From Vibrio sp. CDRSL-10 TSBA (GTDB lineage Bacteria > Pseudomonadota > Gammaproteobacteria > Enterobacterales > Vibrionaceae): a stretch of 64,000 nucleotides of DNA. Both the position numbers and the translations under genes were made by a program. Positions 51,873-61,348 of the stretch are shown piece by piece. Each line of letters starts with the position of its first letter. Position 1 is the stretch's first letter. The notes under the pieces were generated by a model, which was not told where the DNA came from, made no database searches, and saw nothing but the letters and a program-made list of their open reading frames with translations. The stretch covers positions 1,116,001 through 1,180,000 of the forward strand of contig CP155566.1 of assembly GCA_039696685.1 (NCBI GenBank). The letters are read 5' to 3'.

Positions 51873-53948
51873 TCAATACTCGATTTTGCGTTTAAATGGC
51901 GGCAAAGAATCGAGCAGAGACTTACCGTACCGTTTTGAAACGATGCGGCGGTCGAGTAGTACCACTCTACCGCAATCGCGCTCCTTACGCAGCAAACGCC
52001 CCACCGACTGAATCAGCTTTTTACTCGCTTCCGGCACCGTAATTTGTAAAAACGGGTTGCCGCCGCGGTTCTGGATGTATTCTGCGTGTGCTTGTTCTAC
52101 CGGCGAAGTCGGTACTGCAAACGGAATCTTGGTGATAATCAGGTTTTCCAGTAATTCTCCCGGTAAATCAAGGCCTTCAGAGAAACTTCCGGTGCCAAAA
52201 AGCACACTGGTTTTACCTTTTTCAACCAGGATTTTATGTTTATTTAGAATTTCTTTCCTCGATTTTTCACCCTGAATTTGCAGCGCCCAGCCTTTTTTGA
52301 TGAACAGCTTGGAAACGATCTCCGCGACTTCTTTCATCTGCCAGTAAGAGGCAAAAAGCACCAGGTTGGCTTTGCCATCTTCGATATAAGTGTCGATTTT
52401 ATCGGCCAGATAACGGGTGTACTCCGGAGCCTGCGGTTCATATTTCATCGCTGGTATCAGCAGTTCAGCCTGATTCTGGTAATCAAACGGCGAGGCCAGA
52501 GCGAGAAACTGCACGCCATCTTCGGCTTTGTCACTGATGCCGGCCTGACGACAGAAAAAACTGAATGAATTTAGCGCGCGCATGGTAGCAGATACCAATA
52601 CTGCGCCAACGCAGCGGCTCCAGATTTGTTGATCCAGCTGCCAGCCAATCTCTAACGGTGATACGTTGACCACATAGTCACCTTCACGCTCCGGGCTTAA
52701 TTCCAGCCAACGGGCGAGGGGAGCGCCTTTATCACGTTTCGGTTCCGCCATTAAATGCCATACCTGGGCCAGGTTTTCCAGGCGCTGAATATAAAACCCA
52801 AGTTCGGCCAGGGCTGGTTCTGCCAAGCGTGAAGCCAATTCACCGTCTTTAACCCGTTCGGCAATCAAGTCGGCAATTTTAGCCACCGCCTGATTGGCCT
52901 TCTGGCTCTGGCGCTTGAGCTCTTTTGATTCCTCTTCGAGCCAGGCCGGTAAATCGCCGTGCTCAAAGCGATAGCGTTTATCTTCAAAGGCCATCGGGTC
53001 AAACTGTTTGGGCATCTGGGTCAGAGTCGGGATCAGGTGCTGCAAGGCGGACTGGGTTTCATTACGAAAGCGGGCTACGCGTTTCTCGTCTGCCAGACCG
53101 GCAAATTTGGTCAGCGTTTGATTAAGTTTTTCCAGCCAGGAAGCGGCACCTTTCATGGTCGCGGCTGCAGAAGCGTGCTCGCGTGCGACGTGCGGAAGGT
53201 GGTGGGCTTCGTCGAACACGTAAATCGTGTTTTCCGGCTCAGGTAAGATCACCCCTCCGCCGAGGTCGGCATCCGCCATTACCAGGCTATGGTTGGCAAT
53301 AATGACATCGGTTTTATCCAGTTCTGAGCGCGCTTTCTGGAACGGACACTGACGATGAGCGCTGAAACTGCCGTTGCAGCTGTGCTTATCACTGACAATA
53401 GCACTCCAAATCGCGTCAGAGAGGGTATCTGGCCATGAATCCCGGTCACCGTCCCATTTACCTTGTGAAAGCTGGCTGTAGAGCTCCTGCAGCGTTTCTA
53501 TGTCGTTTTCCGATGGCTTGGATTCAAACATCGCCATCTGGCCGCCATCCGCCCCGCTGGCAACGGCCAGTTTTTCCGCACAGCAGTAACGTTGACGGCC
53601 TTTGGCGAGAATAAATGAGAAGTTTTGGTCCGTGATGCGGCGAAACAGAGGCAGATCTTTGTTTATCAGCTGCTCTTGCAGTGCCACCGTGGCGGTTGAA
53701 ATCACCACTTTACGATTGTTATTCACCGCGACCGGAATTACGCCCATCAGATATGAAAGAGATTTGCCGATCCCGGTTCCGGCCTCTGCAACCAGCATTC
53801 GTGTCGTTTTGTGATAGTTGCCACATAATGTCTTGGCAATTTCCGCAACCAGAAAATTTTGTGCGCGTCTGGGAACGAAATTGTCCAGTTGACTTTGGAG
53901 GTTTTGGTAGCTGGTTTTGATGGATTTTTGAATTTTTGTTGTGAGCAT
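51873..53948 (-). CDS. dinG: DinG, iron-sulfur DNA helicase
   Basis: XPD-like 5'-3' helicase that resolves R-loops and DNA structures. ATG 53948 (MLTTKIQKSIKTSYQNL) gives 691 residues; the frame is open 36 bases further up. Walker A is AGTGIGKSLSYL (about residues 57-68). The iron-sulfur cysteines are in RQRYCCAEK and HSCNGSFSAHRQCPF. The DEAH box is VFDEAHHLPH, and motif VI is LIQSVGRLLRKERD. In E. coli dinG is SOS-induced; a CTG...CAG pair upstream here has the wrong spacing for LexA, so I do not claim that. Confidence 0.95.
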   Translation of the reverse strand: MLTTKIQKSIKTSYQNLQSQLDNFVPRRAQNFLVAEIAKTLCGNYHKTTRMLVAEAGTGIGKSLSYLMGVIPVAVNNNRKVVISTATVALQEQLINKDLPLFRRITDQNFSFILAKGRQRYCCAEKLAVASGADGGQMAMFESKPSENDIETLQELYSQLSQGKWDGDRDSWPDTLSDAIWSAIVSDKHSCNGSFSAHRQCPFQKARSELDKTDVIIANHSLVMADADLGGGVILPEPENTIYVFDEAHHLPHVAREHASAAATMKGAASWLEKLNQTLTKFAGLADEKRVARFRNETQSALQHLIPTLTQMPKQFDPMAFEDKRYRFEHGDLPAWLEEESKELKRQSQKANQAVAKIADLIAERVKDGELASRLAEPALAELGFYIQRLENLAQVWHLMAEPKRDKGAPLARWLELSPEREGDYVVNVSPLEIGWQLDQQIWSRCVGAVLVSATMRALNSFSFFCRQAGISDKAEDGVQFLALASPFDYQNQAELLIPAMKYEPQAPEYTRYLADKIDTYIEDGKANLVLFASYWQMKEVAEIVSKLFIKKGWALQIQGEKSRKEILNKHKILVEKGKTSVLFGTGSFSEGLDLPGELLENLIITKIPFAVPTSPVEQAHAEYIQNRGGNPFLQITVPEASKKLIQSVGRLLRKERDCGRVVLLDRRIVSKRYGKSLLDSLPPFKRKIEY

Positions 53949-54460
53949 AACGGGACCTGCATATCGGGAGCAGGATGTTAGCACACTTTACTAAGCGATA
54001 CGTAGTTCACGAAAACGAATGCTTTTCGGATAAATCTAGATCCTGTTCACAAAAAAAAACTGAACCTTCATACACTTAAATTTAATTTGAAATATGAAAA
54101 ATATAAAACTCCAAAAATACCGTTAGACATGTATTTTATTCTGCAATTATTGCTTAATAACGATAGTTTCAGCGATAAATATCAAGATGTTAATTTTTTT
54201 AACATTTAGGCTTTCTTAGTTTTTTGCTCATAACTTGGCCTTTTTTAGGTGTTTTTTATTGCTAAGTACATGATTTATAAATATTTGTTTGTTTTTTATA
54301 AAATTTTTATAAGCCATTTGACAGGCAGCATTATCTTTTGCAATCTAAACCTCGAAATTAGTGGCGATGGTAAGTGAACGAAGAGTCATGCAACCATCAT
54401 CAATAAAAACAAAAGGGAATCGAAACGGACTTCCCATCTAAGAAAAGGCAGTGGATTAAT
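53949..54460. other. long AT-rich leader before the porin gene
   Basis: 512 bases without a gene, the most AT-rich stretch of the window, with many A and T runs. It is divergent between dinG and the porin. A TTGACA at 54318-54323 could be a -35 but no good -10 follows at 16-18 bases. A heavily regulated porin promoter is likely: V. cholerae ompT at this position is controlled by ToxR and CRP. Confidence 0.6.
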
Positions 54461-55402
54461 ATGAAAAAGACGCTACTAGCGCTTGCTGTTATGGCAGCAG
54501 CCGGTTCAGCGAATGCAGCTGAAGTATACAAAACTGACGACGCAACTGTTGACTTCTACGGTCAGCTACGTGAATACGTTGAGTTCTCAGACGTAGACAA
54601 CGACGACGACGCGAAAATTGACAAGAGCTCTTCTCGCTGGGGTGTAAACCTGTCTTACCAAGCGAATGACAGCCTAGCTGTGCTGGGTAACGTTGAGATG
54701 GCTGTTGAAGGCGGCGATCTGCGTACTCACTACATCGGTTTCGCGACTGATACATATGGTACTCTGACGTTCGGTCAACACACTCCTCTGTACGATGATA
54801 TCTACGGTGCAATCTACGCGTACAACTACGACATGGGTCCATTCGCTGGCGACTTCAGTGACAACTACTTCCAGTCAAGCTCAATGAAGTACGCTCTGAG
54901 CTCAGACGCTGCATGGTTCAAAGCTCAATACAACCTGCCAGAAAACGACGCGAACCCAGAAATGGGTGAAGCCTTCGTAGGTACGGCATTTGGTGACCTG
55001 GCTGTACACGTTGGTGGTGCATTCATGGGCAACCAAGTTGGTACGAACGACCAAGATTCTACTTACTTTGAAGCAACTGCAGAATACTACATCGGTTCTG
55101 GTGTGGTTGGTCTGACTTACGCTTACAACGACCAAGACGACAAAACAGCAGCTAACAACGACGTTGAGTCAAACAGCTTCCACCTAGGTGCGAAATTCGA
55201 AGTTGTTGAGAAAACTTCTGTGTACGGTAACTACCAGTACTGGGATTTCGACGGTGATACTGATGAAACCACTAACATCGTAGTTGGTGTAGATCACATC
55301 TTTGCTAAATGGGCTCGCGTTTACGCAGAGTACAACTTCCACTCGGAAGATGGTGCAGAAGATGCGAACAAGCTAGCACTGGGTGCTCGCGTATACTGGT
55401 AA
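54461..55402 (+). CDS. OmpT-like general porin
   Basis: Outer-membrane trimeric porin, 313 residues, signal peptide MKKTLLALAVMAAAGSANA cut before AEVYK. The mature protein is an acidic beta barrel: DFYGQLREYVEF, RWGVNLSYQANDSLAVLG, GTLTFGQHTPLYDD, and the C-terminal strand KLALGARVYW with an aromatic end. By position next to dinG it corresponds to V. cholerae OmpT (the ToxR-repressed porin, not the E. coli protease of that name). Codon use is strongly biased (for example GAC, TAC, GGT), as in a highly expressed gene. Confidence 0.9.
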   Translation: MKKTLLALAVMAAAGSANAAEVYKTDDATVDFYGQLREYVEFSDVDNDDDAKIDKSSSRWGVNLSYQANDSLAVLGNVEMAVEGGDLRTHYIGFATDTYGTLTFGQHTPLYDDIYGAIYAYNYDMGPFAGDFSDNYFQSSSMKYALSSDAAWFKAQYNLPENDANPEMGEAFVGTAFGDLAVHVGGAFMGNQVGTNDQDSTYFEATAEYYIGSGVVGLTYAYNDQDDKTAANNDVESNSFHLGAKFEVVEKTSVYGNYQYWDFDGDTDETTNIVVGVDHIFAKWARVYAEYNFHSEDGAEDANKLALGARVYW

Positions 55403-55424
55403 TTTAACCGGTTATTGTTAACAT

Positions 55425-55450
55425 AAAGCCCAGCTAAGCTGGGCTTTTTA
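55425..55450 (+). terminator. porin terminator
   Basis: AAAGCCCAGC / GCTGGGCTTT around TAA, followed by TTAG. Confidence 0.85.
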
Positions 55451-55463
55451 GTAGGAGATAAAA

Positions 55464-56169
55464 GTGGCTATTTCTTCGTTGAAAAATATTGGTAGTGCAT
55501 TGGTAGTAAGTTTAATGTTGTCGGGTGCTGCACAAGCTGCGGTCACGGTCAATGTTCCGGAAGAAATAGACTTACATGTAGTCAACTTGGAAAAGCCGGA
55601 GATTCAGGGAAGTATTTTTGATGCGGCTCGTAGAATTGAATTACCAGATGGTTTGAATCAGATTGCGTTTCGTTATTCGCAGAACTTTGTGAAACGGGAT
55701 ATTGCGAAACGAGTGTATAGCGATTTGATTATTTTTAAGTTTGAAGCATCGGATCAGGAATTGACCTTTTCAGTCCCTGACTATCGTAATGCTCGCGAGG
55801 CCGAGAATAACATCAGCGACTTTAATTGGGCACTTGTCGACACCAAAACAAACCAAAAAATTACCACAGTGAATGACAAAATATCGCCAAATGGTTTTGT
55901 GATCGGGCAGAATTTCCGTGATGAAGTCGAGAGCTACAACAAGAAAGGCGGTAAAGCGGCCGTAGGCCTGACTTACGTAACCATCGCGAATCCAGCATCG
56001 GTGGGAGCACAAACAGCTTCTGCACCTCATACAGCCGTCAGTACTCAGATCGTTGATACGCAGCCTGCACCTCAAGGTAGTGTTTCTGGGCGGTCTGCAG
56101 CGCCAATATCTGCAGGCATCTAAGGAAGAGCGTAAAGCATTCCGCAAATGGATGATCGATCAGGAATAA
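55464..56169 (+). CDS. DUF2057 family exported protein, split by +1 insertion at 56082-56086
   Basis: Periplasmic protein of the DUF2057 family. ATA/GTG-rich start region; the frame begins at GTG 55464 with signal peptide ending MLSGAAQA. It has the typical NVPEEIDLHVVNLEKP and LPDGLNQIAFRYSQNF segments. The frame shifts at GTTTC 56082-56086. Removing one base replaces SVSGRSAAP by SVLGGLQRQYLQASKEERKA and adds FRKWMIDQE, the conserved family C-terminus, for about 234 residues. The role is unknown. Confidence 0.87.
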
Positions 56170-56189
56170 TACTGATAAGATTGATAAGC

Positions 56190-56215
56190 AAAGGGCCGGA
56201 TTATCCGGCCCTTTG
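56190..56215. terminator. bidirectional terminator between the DUF2057 gene and ychJ
   Basis: AAAGGGCCGGA / TCCGGCCCTTT around TTA, with T-rich flank on the plus strand. Confidence 0.85.
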
Positions 56216-56250
56216 TTGTTCTGGCTGCAGTCTTTCCTGACTGTATGAGG

Positions 56251-56718
56251 TTAGCCACAGCACTTTTTGAATTTCTTAGCGCTGCCACACGGGCAAGGAT
56301 CATTACGTCCTGCTTTTACGCTTGGCTTATTTTGCGGAAATTCGCCGTCGATATAAAACCACAGGCCGTTTTCACGGATAAAGCGTGAACGCTCCTCTAA
56401 ACAATAGCTTTGGCTGTCATCGCTAAAATAGGCTTTGAAGTGAACAAACCCCTCATCCGTATGGCTACCCGGATCCGAACGGATCACTTCCAGTTTCTGC
56501 CAGTCACTGTCAATTGACTGGGCGATGGCCTCTCGTTCTGACTCGGCTTCACAACTTGGGTAGTAAGTGGCGACCACAAAATCGACCAGGCCGAGGACAT
56601 GGGCGCTGTAACGGGAGCGCATCAGCTGTTCCGGTGTGTTTGCCTGGCTGTGGTCCTGATGGATCGGCTGGCAACAATCAGCGTAACTGCTTTGACTGCC
56701 GCAGTAACATTGAGTCAT
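56251..56718 (-). CDS. ychJ: YchJ-like SEC-C zinc protein
   Basis: A 155-residue protein with cysteine-rich SEC-C type zinc motifs at both ends: [15 protein letters not shown] at residues 4-18 and [16 protein letters not shown] at the C-terminus. The middle is an NTF2-like domain ([29 protein letters not shown]). It matches the UPF0225/YchJ family. Function is unproven; the zinc motif suggests binding to the translation or secretion machinery. Confidence 0.88.
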   Translation of the reverse strand: MTQCYCGSQSSYADCCQPIHQDHSQANTPEQLMRSRYSAHVLGLVDFVVATYYPSCEAESEREAIAQSIDSDWQKLEVIRSDPGSHTDEGFVHFKAYFSDDSQSYCLEERSRFIRENGLWFYIDGEFPQNKPSVKAGRNDPCPCGSAKKFKKCCG

Positions 56719-56814
56719 GTTCTACTCTCTGACGTAACAAAATAATGACGCACAGTGTATGAGCTACGTGTGCGCATGTCGAGAATTGGTGTGAGTGGTT
56801 ATCAATCGTAGGGG

Positions 56815-58032
56815 TTATTCTGGACTGATATTGAGCAGGTCGGCAGTCCAGTTTACGGCATCGTCGTAACAGGCACTCAGTTCTGCATCGGCGATGCCAA
56901 GTTGGCTGGCAAGTTGCGACACCTTCTGCCATTGTGCCTGTTCATACGCTTTGGTCAGTGCCAGTATAGTGCCTAATACGCCTTTCTCTTCCAATAGCGC
57001 TTCTTTGACTTGATCTTCGAGCGGGATCTCGCTGACGATTGACTCCAGGGTTTGATCCAGCAGGCTGTCGAGCAGGGAGAACATCCCGGTCAGAAAAGCG
57101 TTACCGGTTTCGCCATCCTTTTTAAGTCTGGCGTAGAGCTGCTCGCAATAACGAGCGCGCTGAATCGACAAGCCGTACAGGTAATCCGGTTTTTCTGATT
57201 GAGTGGATGCGATAGCCACCAGTGAGACAAACTTGCGTAGTCGCTCTTCGCCCAGATACACCAGTGCCTGTTTGAACGACTGTATTTTTGAGCTGACCAC
57301 GGAGGAGGAGTTCACCAGGGCAAGCAGCTTGTAAGACAGGGTGACGTCCTGAACGATCAACGACTCAAGCTTTTTGTAGTCAATCTCTTCGCTGGCGACT
57401 TCTTTACACAACTGCACCATGGTCCAGAACGCTGGTTCTAATGCTTTGCGTTGTACCACCTCAGGTTTACTGAAAAAGTAACCTTGAAAATAGCTGAATC
57501 CTGCCGCTTTTGCTTGCTCAAATTCCTGATATGTTTCAACTTTTTCTGCCAGAAAGACAATTTTGGACTCACGCAGTTTATAGATGAACTGTCTGGCCTT
57601 TTCGATCGGTATGATTCGAATATCGAATTTAATAATGGAAACGTAGGGCAGAAAGGGCTTCCATTCAACACTTGGGACAAAATCATCCAAGGCGATTTTG
57701 TAGCCCATGCGTGCCATCTTCCGCACCGCTTCTAAAAGCTCAGGAGTCGGAGGGCAATCTTCCAGCACTTCGACCACCAGACTATTGGTCGGGAACAGAG
57801 TTGGCACTAAGTTGATCAGACTTTGATAAGGGAAATTAACAAAGCCGAGATGCTTACCCAAGGTACTGTAATGGGTAGAGAGGAAGTGATCCGACAGCAG
57901 TCGGCTGGTGGCTAAATCCGGATCGATCTCCGGAAACGTATTCTTAGGCCCATCACGAAACAGCAGTTCGTACCCAATGGTTTTTCGGTTGCTATCCAGA
58001 ATAGGCTGACGCGCGATATATGAATTGGTCAA
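56815..58032 (-). CDS. EAL-HDOD signalling protein (YuxH type)
   Basis: A 405-residue cytosolic protein. The first ~200 residues are an EAL domain: YELLFRD (the EAL position), FVNFPYQS, LVVEVLED, YKIALDDFVP, IIKFDI, LAEKVET, FQGYFF. The glutamate, asparagine, Asp-Asp and lysine ligands are there, so cyclic-di-GMP hydrolysis is possible. The second half is HDOD (KEVASEEIDYKKLESLIVQD; SSSVVSSKIQSFKQALVYLG). By layout and position it resembles the V. cholerae phosphodiesterase CdgJ that affects motility, but I am not certain. Confidence 0.85.
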   Translation of the reverse strand: MTNSYIARQPILDSNRKTIGYELLFRDGPKNTFPEIDPDLATSRLLSDHFLSTHYSTLGKHLGFVNFPYQSLINLVPTLFPTNSLVVEVLEDCPPTPELLEAVRKMARMGYKIALDDFVPSVEWKPFLPYVSIIKFDIRIIPIEKARQFIYKLRESKIVFLAEKVETYQEFEQAKAAGFSYFQGYFFSKPEVVQRKALEPAFWTMVQLCKEVASEEIDYKKLESLIVQDVTLSYKLLALVNSSSVVSSKIQSFKQALVYLGEERLRKFVSLVAIASTQSEKPDYLYGLSIQRARYCEQLYARLKKDGETGNAFLTGMFSLLDSLLDQTLESIVSEIPLEDQVKEALLEEKGVLGTILALTKAYEQAQWQKVSQLASQLGIADAELSACYDDAVNWTADLLNISPE

Positions 58033-58166
58033 GGCAGCATTTACCCCAAAAATTGACGTTGTCGAAACTAGGTGAACTTAATCCAGGTTGAACTTAACGT
58101 GTTACCACTGCATTAAAATCGCGCCAGTCGCGACAAACATCAGAAATAGTTTTGAGGCGCTGGCGT

Positions 58167-58904
58167 TCAGAGCGATGATTGCTGAGTGAATAAACGGTTT
58201 TCCAGTGAATAACCACTGTCAGAATAGACCAATACTGAGCCTTGTGTGTACCAGTCGCCTAAAACGATTCTGGTTTTTTGCGAGTCATCACTTAACTGAT
58301 GAATGGCAGGACGGTGAGTATGACCATGAATCATCAGGTTAACCTGATGGCGCTCCATCACGCGGATAACTTCATCCGGAGTCACATCCATAATCTCCAT
58401 CGCCTTCTGACTTTTATCACTGCGAATGTCGGTCTGAATTTTCGCCACAATACGCTTTTTGACCCAATAAGGTAAGCGATTAAACACCCATTGCAGCCAG
58501 GGCTGATGGACTTTTTCCCGAAATGCCAAATAGCGCACATCCTGAGTACACAAAGTGTCGCCATGCAAAATAACGGCTTTGGTGCCATACAGATCAATGG
58601 TTGCTTCTTCGTCAAGTAAGGTCACGCCTGTTTGTCTGGCGAAACGACGGCCGACCAGAAAATCACGATTACCGTGGATAAAATAACAGGGTACGCCATG
58701 TTGAGTCAGTCGCTTGAATTCCTGTCTTATCTGGTTGGCAAAGTCGGTCGGGTCATCATCACCAATCCAGAAATCAAACAGGTCACCCAGCACGTAAAGT
58801 GCATCGGCATTGACTGCTTCGTTACGCATAAACTGAATGAAACAACCGGTGATGTCCGGGCGATGGGGGGTCAGGTGGAGATCTGAAATAAATAAAGTAT
58901 GCAT
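58167..58904 (-). CDS. lpxH: LpxH, UDP-2,3-diacylglucosamine hydrolase
   Basis: Calcineurin-like phosphoesterase making lipid X in lipid A synthesis; peripheral inner membrane. ATG 58904 (MHTLFISDLHLTPHRPD) gives 245 residues; the frame is open 81 bases further up through a palindrome. Metal motifs are ISDLHL (DxH), LGDLFDFWIGDD (GDxxD), HGNRDFL (GNHD type), and HGHTHRPAIH (GHTH). It lies downstream of ppiB with a palindrome between them. Confidence 0.95.
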   Translation of the reverse strand: MHTLFISDLHLTPHRPDITGCFIQFMRNEAVNADALYVLGDLFDFWIGDDDPTDFANQIRQEFKRLTQHGVPCYFIHGNRDFLVGRRFARQTGVTLLDEEATIDLYGTKAVILHGDTLCTQDVRYLAFREKVHQPWLQWVFNRLPYWVKKRIVAKIQTDIRSDKSQKAMEIMDVTPDEVIRVMERHQVNLMIHGHTHRPAIHQLSDDSQKTRIVLGDWYTQGSVLVYSDSGYSLENRLFTQQSSL

Positions 58905-58917
58905 AGAGTTTGAATTC

Positions 58918-58939
58918 GGAGCGCCGCTGGCGGCGCTCC
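58918..58939. other. perfect GC-rich palindrome between ppiB and lpxH
   Basis: GGAGCGCCGC-TG-GCGGCGCTCC: a ten-base perfect stem directly upstream of lpxH. It has no T run, so it is not a standard terminator. It would form in the ppiB-lpxH mRNA only 14 bases before the lpxH ATG and could hamper lpxH translation. Confidence 0.7.
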
Positions 58940-58947
58940 TGCGTCGA

Positions 58948-59443
58948 TTATTCTTCGATGGTGGTGCCAGTGATGACCACTTCATCCAGTGGTACGTCCT
59001 GGTGCATGCCGTAAGAAACCGGTGCTTACACCTTTGATTTGGTTAACCACGTCCATGCCTTCAACAACTTCACCAAATACACAGTAACCCCAACCATCCA
59101 GGCTTTCTGAGCGGAAATCCAGGAAAGTGTTGTTGTTTACGTTGATGAAGAACTGAGAACTTGCAGAGTGCGGTTCCATAGTACGCGCCATTGCCAGCGT
59201 ACCGACTTTGTTGCTCAGGCCGTTATTCGCTTCGTTGCGAATCGGTGCACGAGTTGGCTTTTCACGCAGACCAGACGTCATGCCGCCGCCCTGAACCATA
59301 AAGCCATCGATAACACGGTGGAACAGAGTGTTGTCGTAGAAACCGTCACGGCAGTATTGCAGAAAGTTTGCGCTGGTTTCCGGCGCTTTTTCCTCGTTCA
59401 GCTGAATTTTAATGTCACCAAAGTTTGTGTGAAGGGTGATCAT
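58948..59443 (-). CDS. ppiB: PpiB, cytosolic peptidyl-prolyl isomerase, split by +1 insertion at 59015-59019
   Basis: Cyclophilin-type proline isomerase. ATG 59443 ([20 protein letters not shown]) is the family start. Active-site stretches [22 protein letters not shown] and [15 protein letters not shown] are present. The frame breaks at GAAAC 59015-59019. Removing one base joins KGVSTG to [20 protein letters not shown] and gives 164 residues, the exact length of E. coli PpiB. It is divergent from cysS, as in E. coli. Confidence 0.95.
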
Positions 59444-59588
59444 GTGCATTACCTTTGCTTGTTTTGTGTGAATAGGCGATTTTAGCCTAACTTTTTGTCC
59501 ATTCAAAACATCAAATGGATGACCAGACGATAACAGAGTTGTTATACTGTGGCACTATTTTGGTTTTAACGGTAATTAGATAGCGATC

Positions 59589-60972
59589 ATGTTGAAGATT
59601 TATAACACACTCACGAGACAGAAAGAGGAATTCAAACCCATCACTGCCGGTAAAGTTGGCATGTACGTGTGTGGAGTCACAATATACGATCTCTGTCATA
59701 TCGGGCACGGCCGTACCTTCGTCTCATTCGACGTCGTGTCCCGTTACCTGCGTTACCTGGGTTACGATCTGACCTTCGTACGTAACATTACCGACATCGA
59801 TGACAAAATCATCAAGCGTGCGGCGGAAAATCAGGAATCCTGTGATTCGCTGACCGAGCGCCTGATCCAGGAAATGTACGCAGACTTTGATGCGCTGAAC
59901 ATCAAACGTCCGGATGTTGAACCACGCGCAACGGCTTACATTGAAGAGATCATTGCTCTGGTTGAACGTCTGATCGAACGGGGTTTCGCCTATGTTGCCG
60001 ACAACGGCGACGTGATGTTTGAAGTTAACAAGTTTGATCAGTACGGTAAGCTGTCGAAACAGGATCTGGACCAGCTGCAAGCCGGTGCTCGTGTTGATAT
60101 CGAAACCGCGAAGCGCAGCCCGCTGGATTTCGTACTGTGGAAAATGTCTAAACCGGGCGAACCAACCTGGGAATCGCCTTGGGGCCCTGGTCGTCCGGGT
60201 TGGCATATCGAATGTTCAGCGATGAACTCGTCGATTCTGGGTAACCACTTTGATATCCACGGCGGCGGTTCTGATCTGCAGTTCCCGCACCACGAGAACG
60301 AAATCGCCCAGTCTTGCTGCGCGCACGGCACTCAGTATGTTAACACCTGGATGCACAGCGGCATGGTGATGGTTGACCGTGAGAAGATGTCTAAATCACT
60401 GGGTAACTTCTTTACCATCCGTGACGTTTCTGAAACATTACGATGCTGAAACGGTACGTTACTTCCTGATGTCCGGTCACTACCGCAGCCAGCTCAACTA
60501 CAGTGAAGAGAATCTGAATCAGTCTCGTGCTTCACTGGAACGCCTGTACACAGCGCTGCGTGGTCTGGACATGACGGTTGCGGCAGCCGGTGGCGAGGAA
60601 TACCTCAGCCGCTTTACCAGCGCCATGAACGATGATTTCAATACTCCGGAAGCGTACTCAGTGCTGTTTGATATGGCGCGTGAAGTGAACCGCCTTAAAA
60701 CCGAAGATATGGATAAAGCCAGCGCACTGGGTGCACTGATGCGTGAACTGGCTGATGTTATCGGCATTCTGTATCAGGATCCGGAAGCCTTCCTGCAGGG
60801 TGATGCAGGTAGTGATGATGAAGTGGCTGAAATTGAAGCACTGATCAAGCTGCGCAACGATTCGCGCGCCGCCAAAGATTGGGCGAACGCAGATATGGCT
60901 CGTGATAAACTGAACGAGCTCGGCATCGTCCTCGAAGATGGTCCGGACGGGACGACCTGGCGTCGTAAGTAA
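59589..60972 (+). CDS. cysS: CysS, cysteinyl-tRNA synthetase, split by +1 insertion at 60426-60430
   Basis: Charges tRNA-Cys; class I synthetase. The start [18 protein letters not shown] is standard. The zinc cysteine is in [10 protein letters not shown], the HIGH box is CHIGHGRTF (about residues 36-44), and the KMSKS loop is [11 protein letters not shown] (about 263-273). Soon after, GTTTC 60426-60430 shifts the frame. Removing one base gives [20 protein letters not shown] and about 460 residues (E. coli 461). This is an essential single-copy gene, so the break cannot be real. Confidence 0.96.
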
Positions 60973-60981
60973 CAGCTGTAC

Positions 60982-61007
60982 AAAGTGGGCGTTATCGCCC
61001 ACTTTTG
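60982..61007 (+). terminator. cysS terminator
   Basis: AAAGTGGGCG / CGCCCACTTT around TTAT, followed by TGCTTTT. Confidence 0.85.
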
Positions 61008-61011
61008 CTTT

Positions 61012-61082
61012 TAGTTCCGGGCGAAATAGTTCCAGGCGATTAGTACCGAGCGAATAGTACCGGACTAATAGCTCCGGGCGAA
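61012..61082. repeat. 14-base tandem repeat, five units
   Basis: TAGTTCCGGGCGAA(A), TAGTTCCAGGCGAT, TAGTACCGAGCGAA, TAGTACCGGACTAA and TAGCTCCGGGCGAA follow one another without gaps. They vary at few positions; the core TAGnnCCnGnCnA is kept. A degraded sixth unit may follow. Confidence 0.85.
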
Positions 61083-61110
61083 CTACAGTCAGCCGATTGT
61101 CTATCATTAA

Positions 61111-61170
61111 AACGATTCAGCTATCGATAAAACGATACAGTGATTATCACAACGATTCAGTCATGAATCA
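61111..61170. repeat. 20-base repeat, three units
   Basis: AACGATTCAG (61111), AACGATACAG (61131) and AACGATTCAG (61151) recur at exactly 20-base spacing, with AT-rich, partly similar ten-base fillers containing ATCG/ATCA. It lies about 180 bases before yebC. Confidence 0.8.
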
Positions 61171-61239
61171 GCGGATTTACCGTGCTCTCTGGTTGCAGCC
61201 GGTAGAATCTTCAAACTTGTGCGGGGCAGCGCGATGGCG

Positions 61240-61265
61240 TTTATCCGTACAGCTTTATCCGTACA
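61240..61265. repeat. direct repeat TTTATCCGTACA x2
   Basis: Identical 12-mers at 61240-61251 and 61254-61265, period 14, upstream of yebC. Confidence 0.8.
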
Positions 61266-61348
61266 ATTCTCAACCAGCAACATTGTGACAACGATTGCGA
61301 GCACGCACAAACGTCACCAGTCATGAAACCAAGCAGTAAGGAAATCCT

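Larger units (their letters stand above)
60973..61348. other. repeat-rich spacer between cysS and yebC
   Basis: 376 bases without a gene. In order it holds the cysS terminator (60982-61006), a 14-base tandem array (61012-61082), a 20-base array (61111-61170), a repeated 12-mer (61240-61265) and then the yebC ribosome site. Confidence 0.75.

Noticed and set aside
53949..53980. LexA box upstream of dinG
   Set aside because: CTGCATATCGGGAGCAG has eleven bases between CTG and CAG instead of ten, and the inner bases do not fit.
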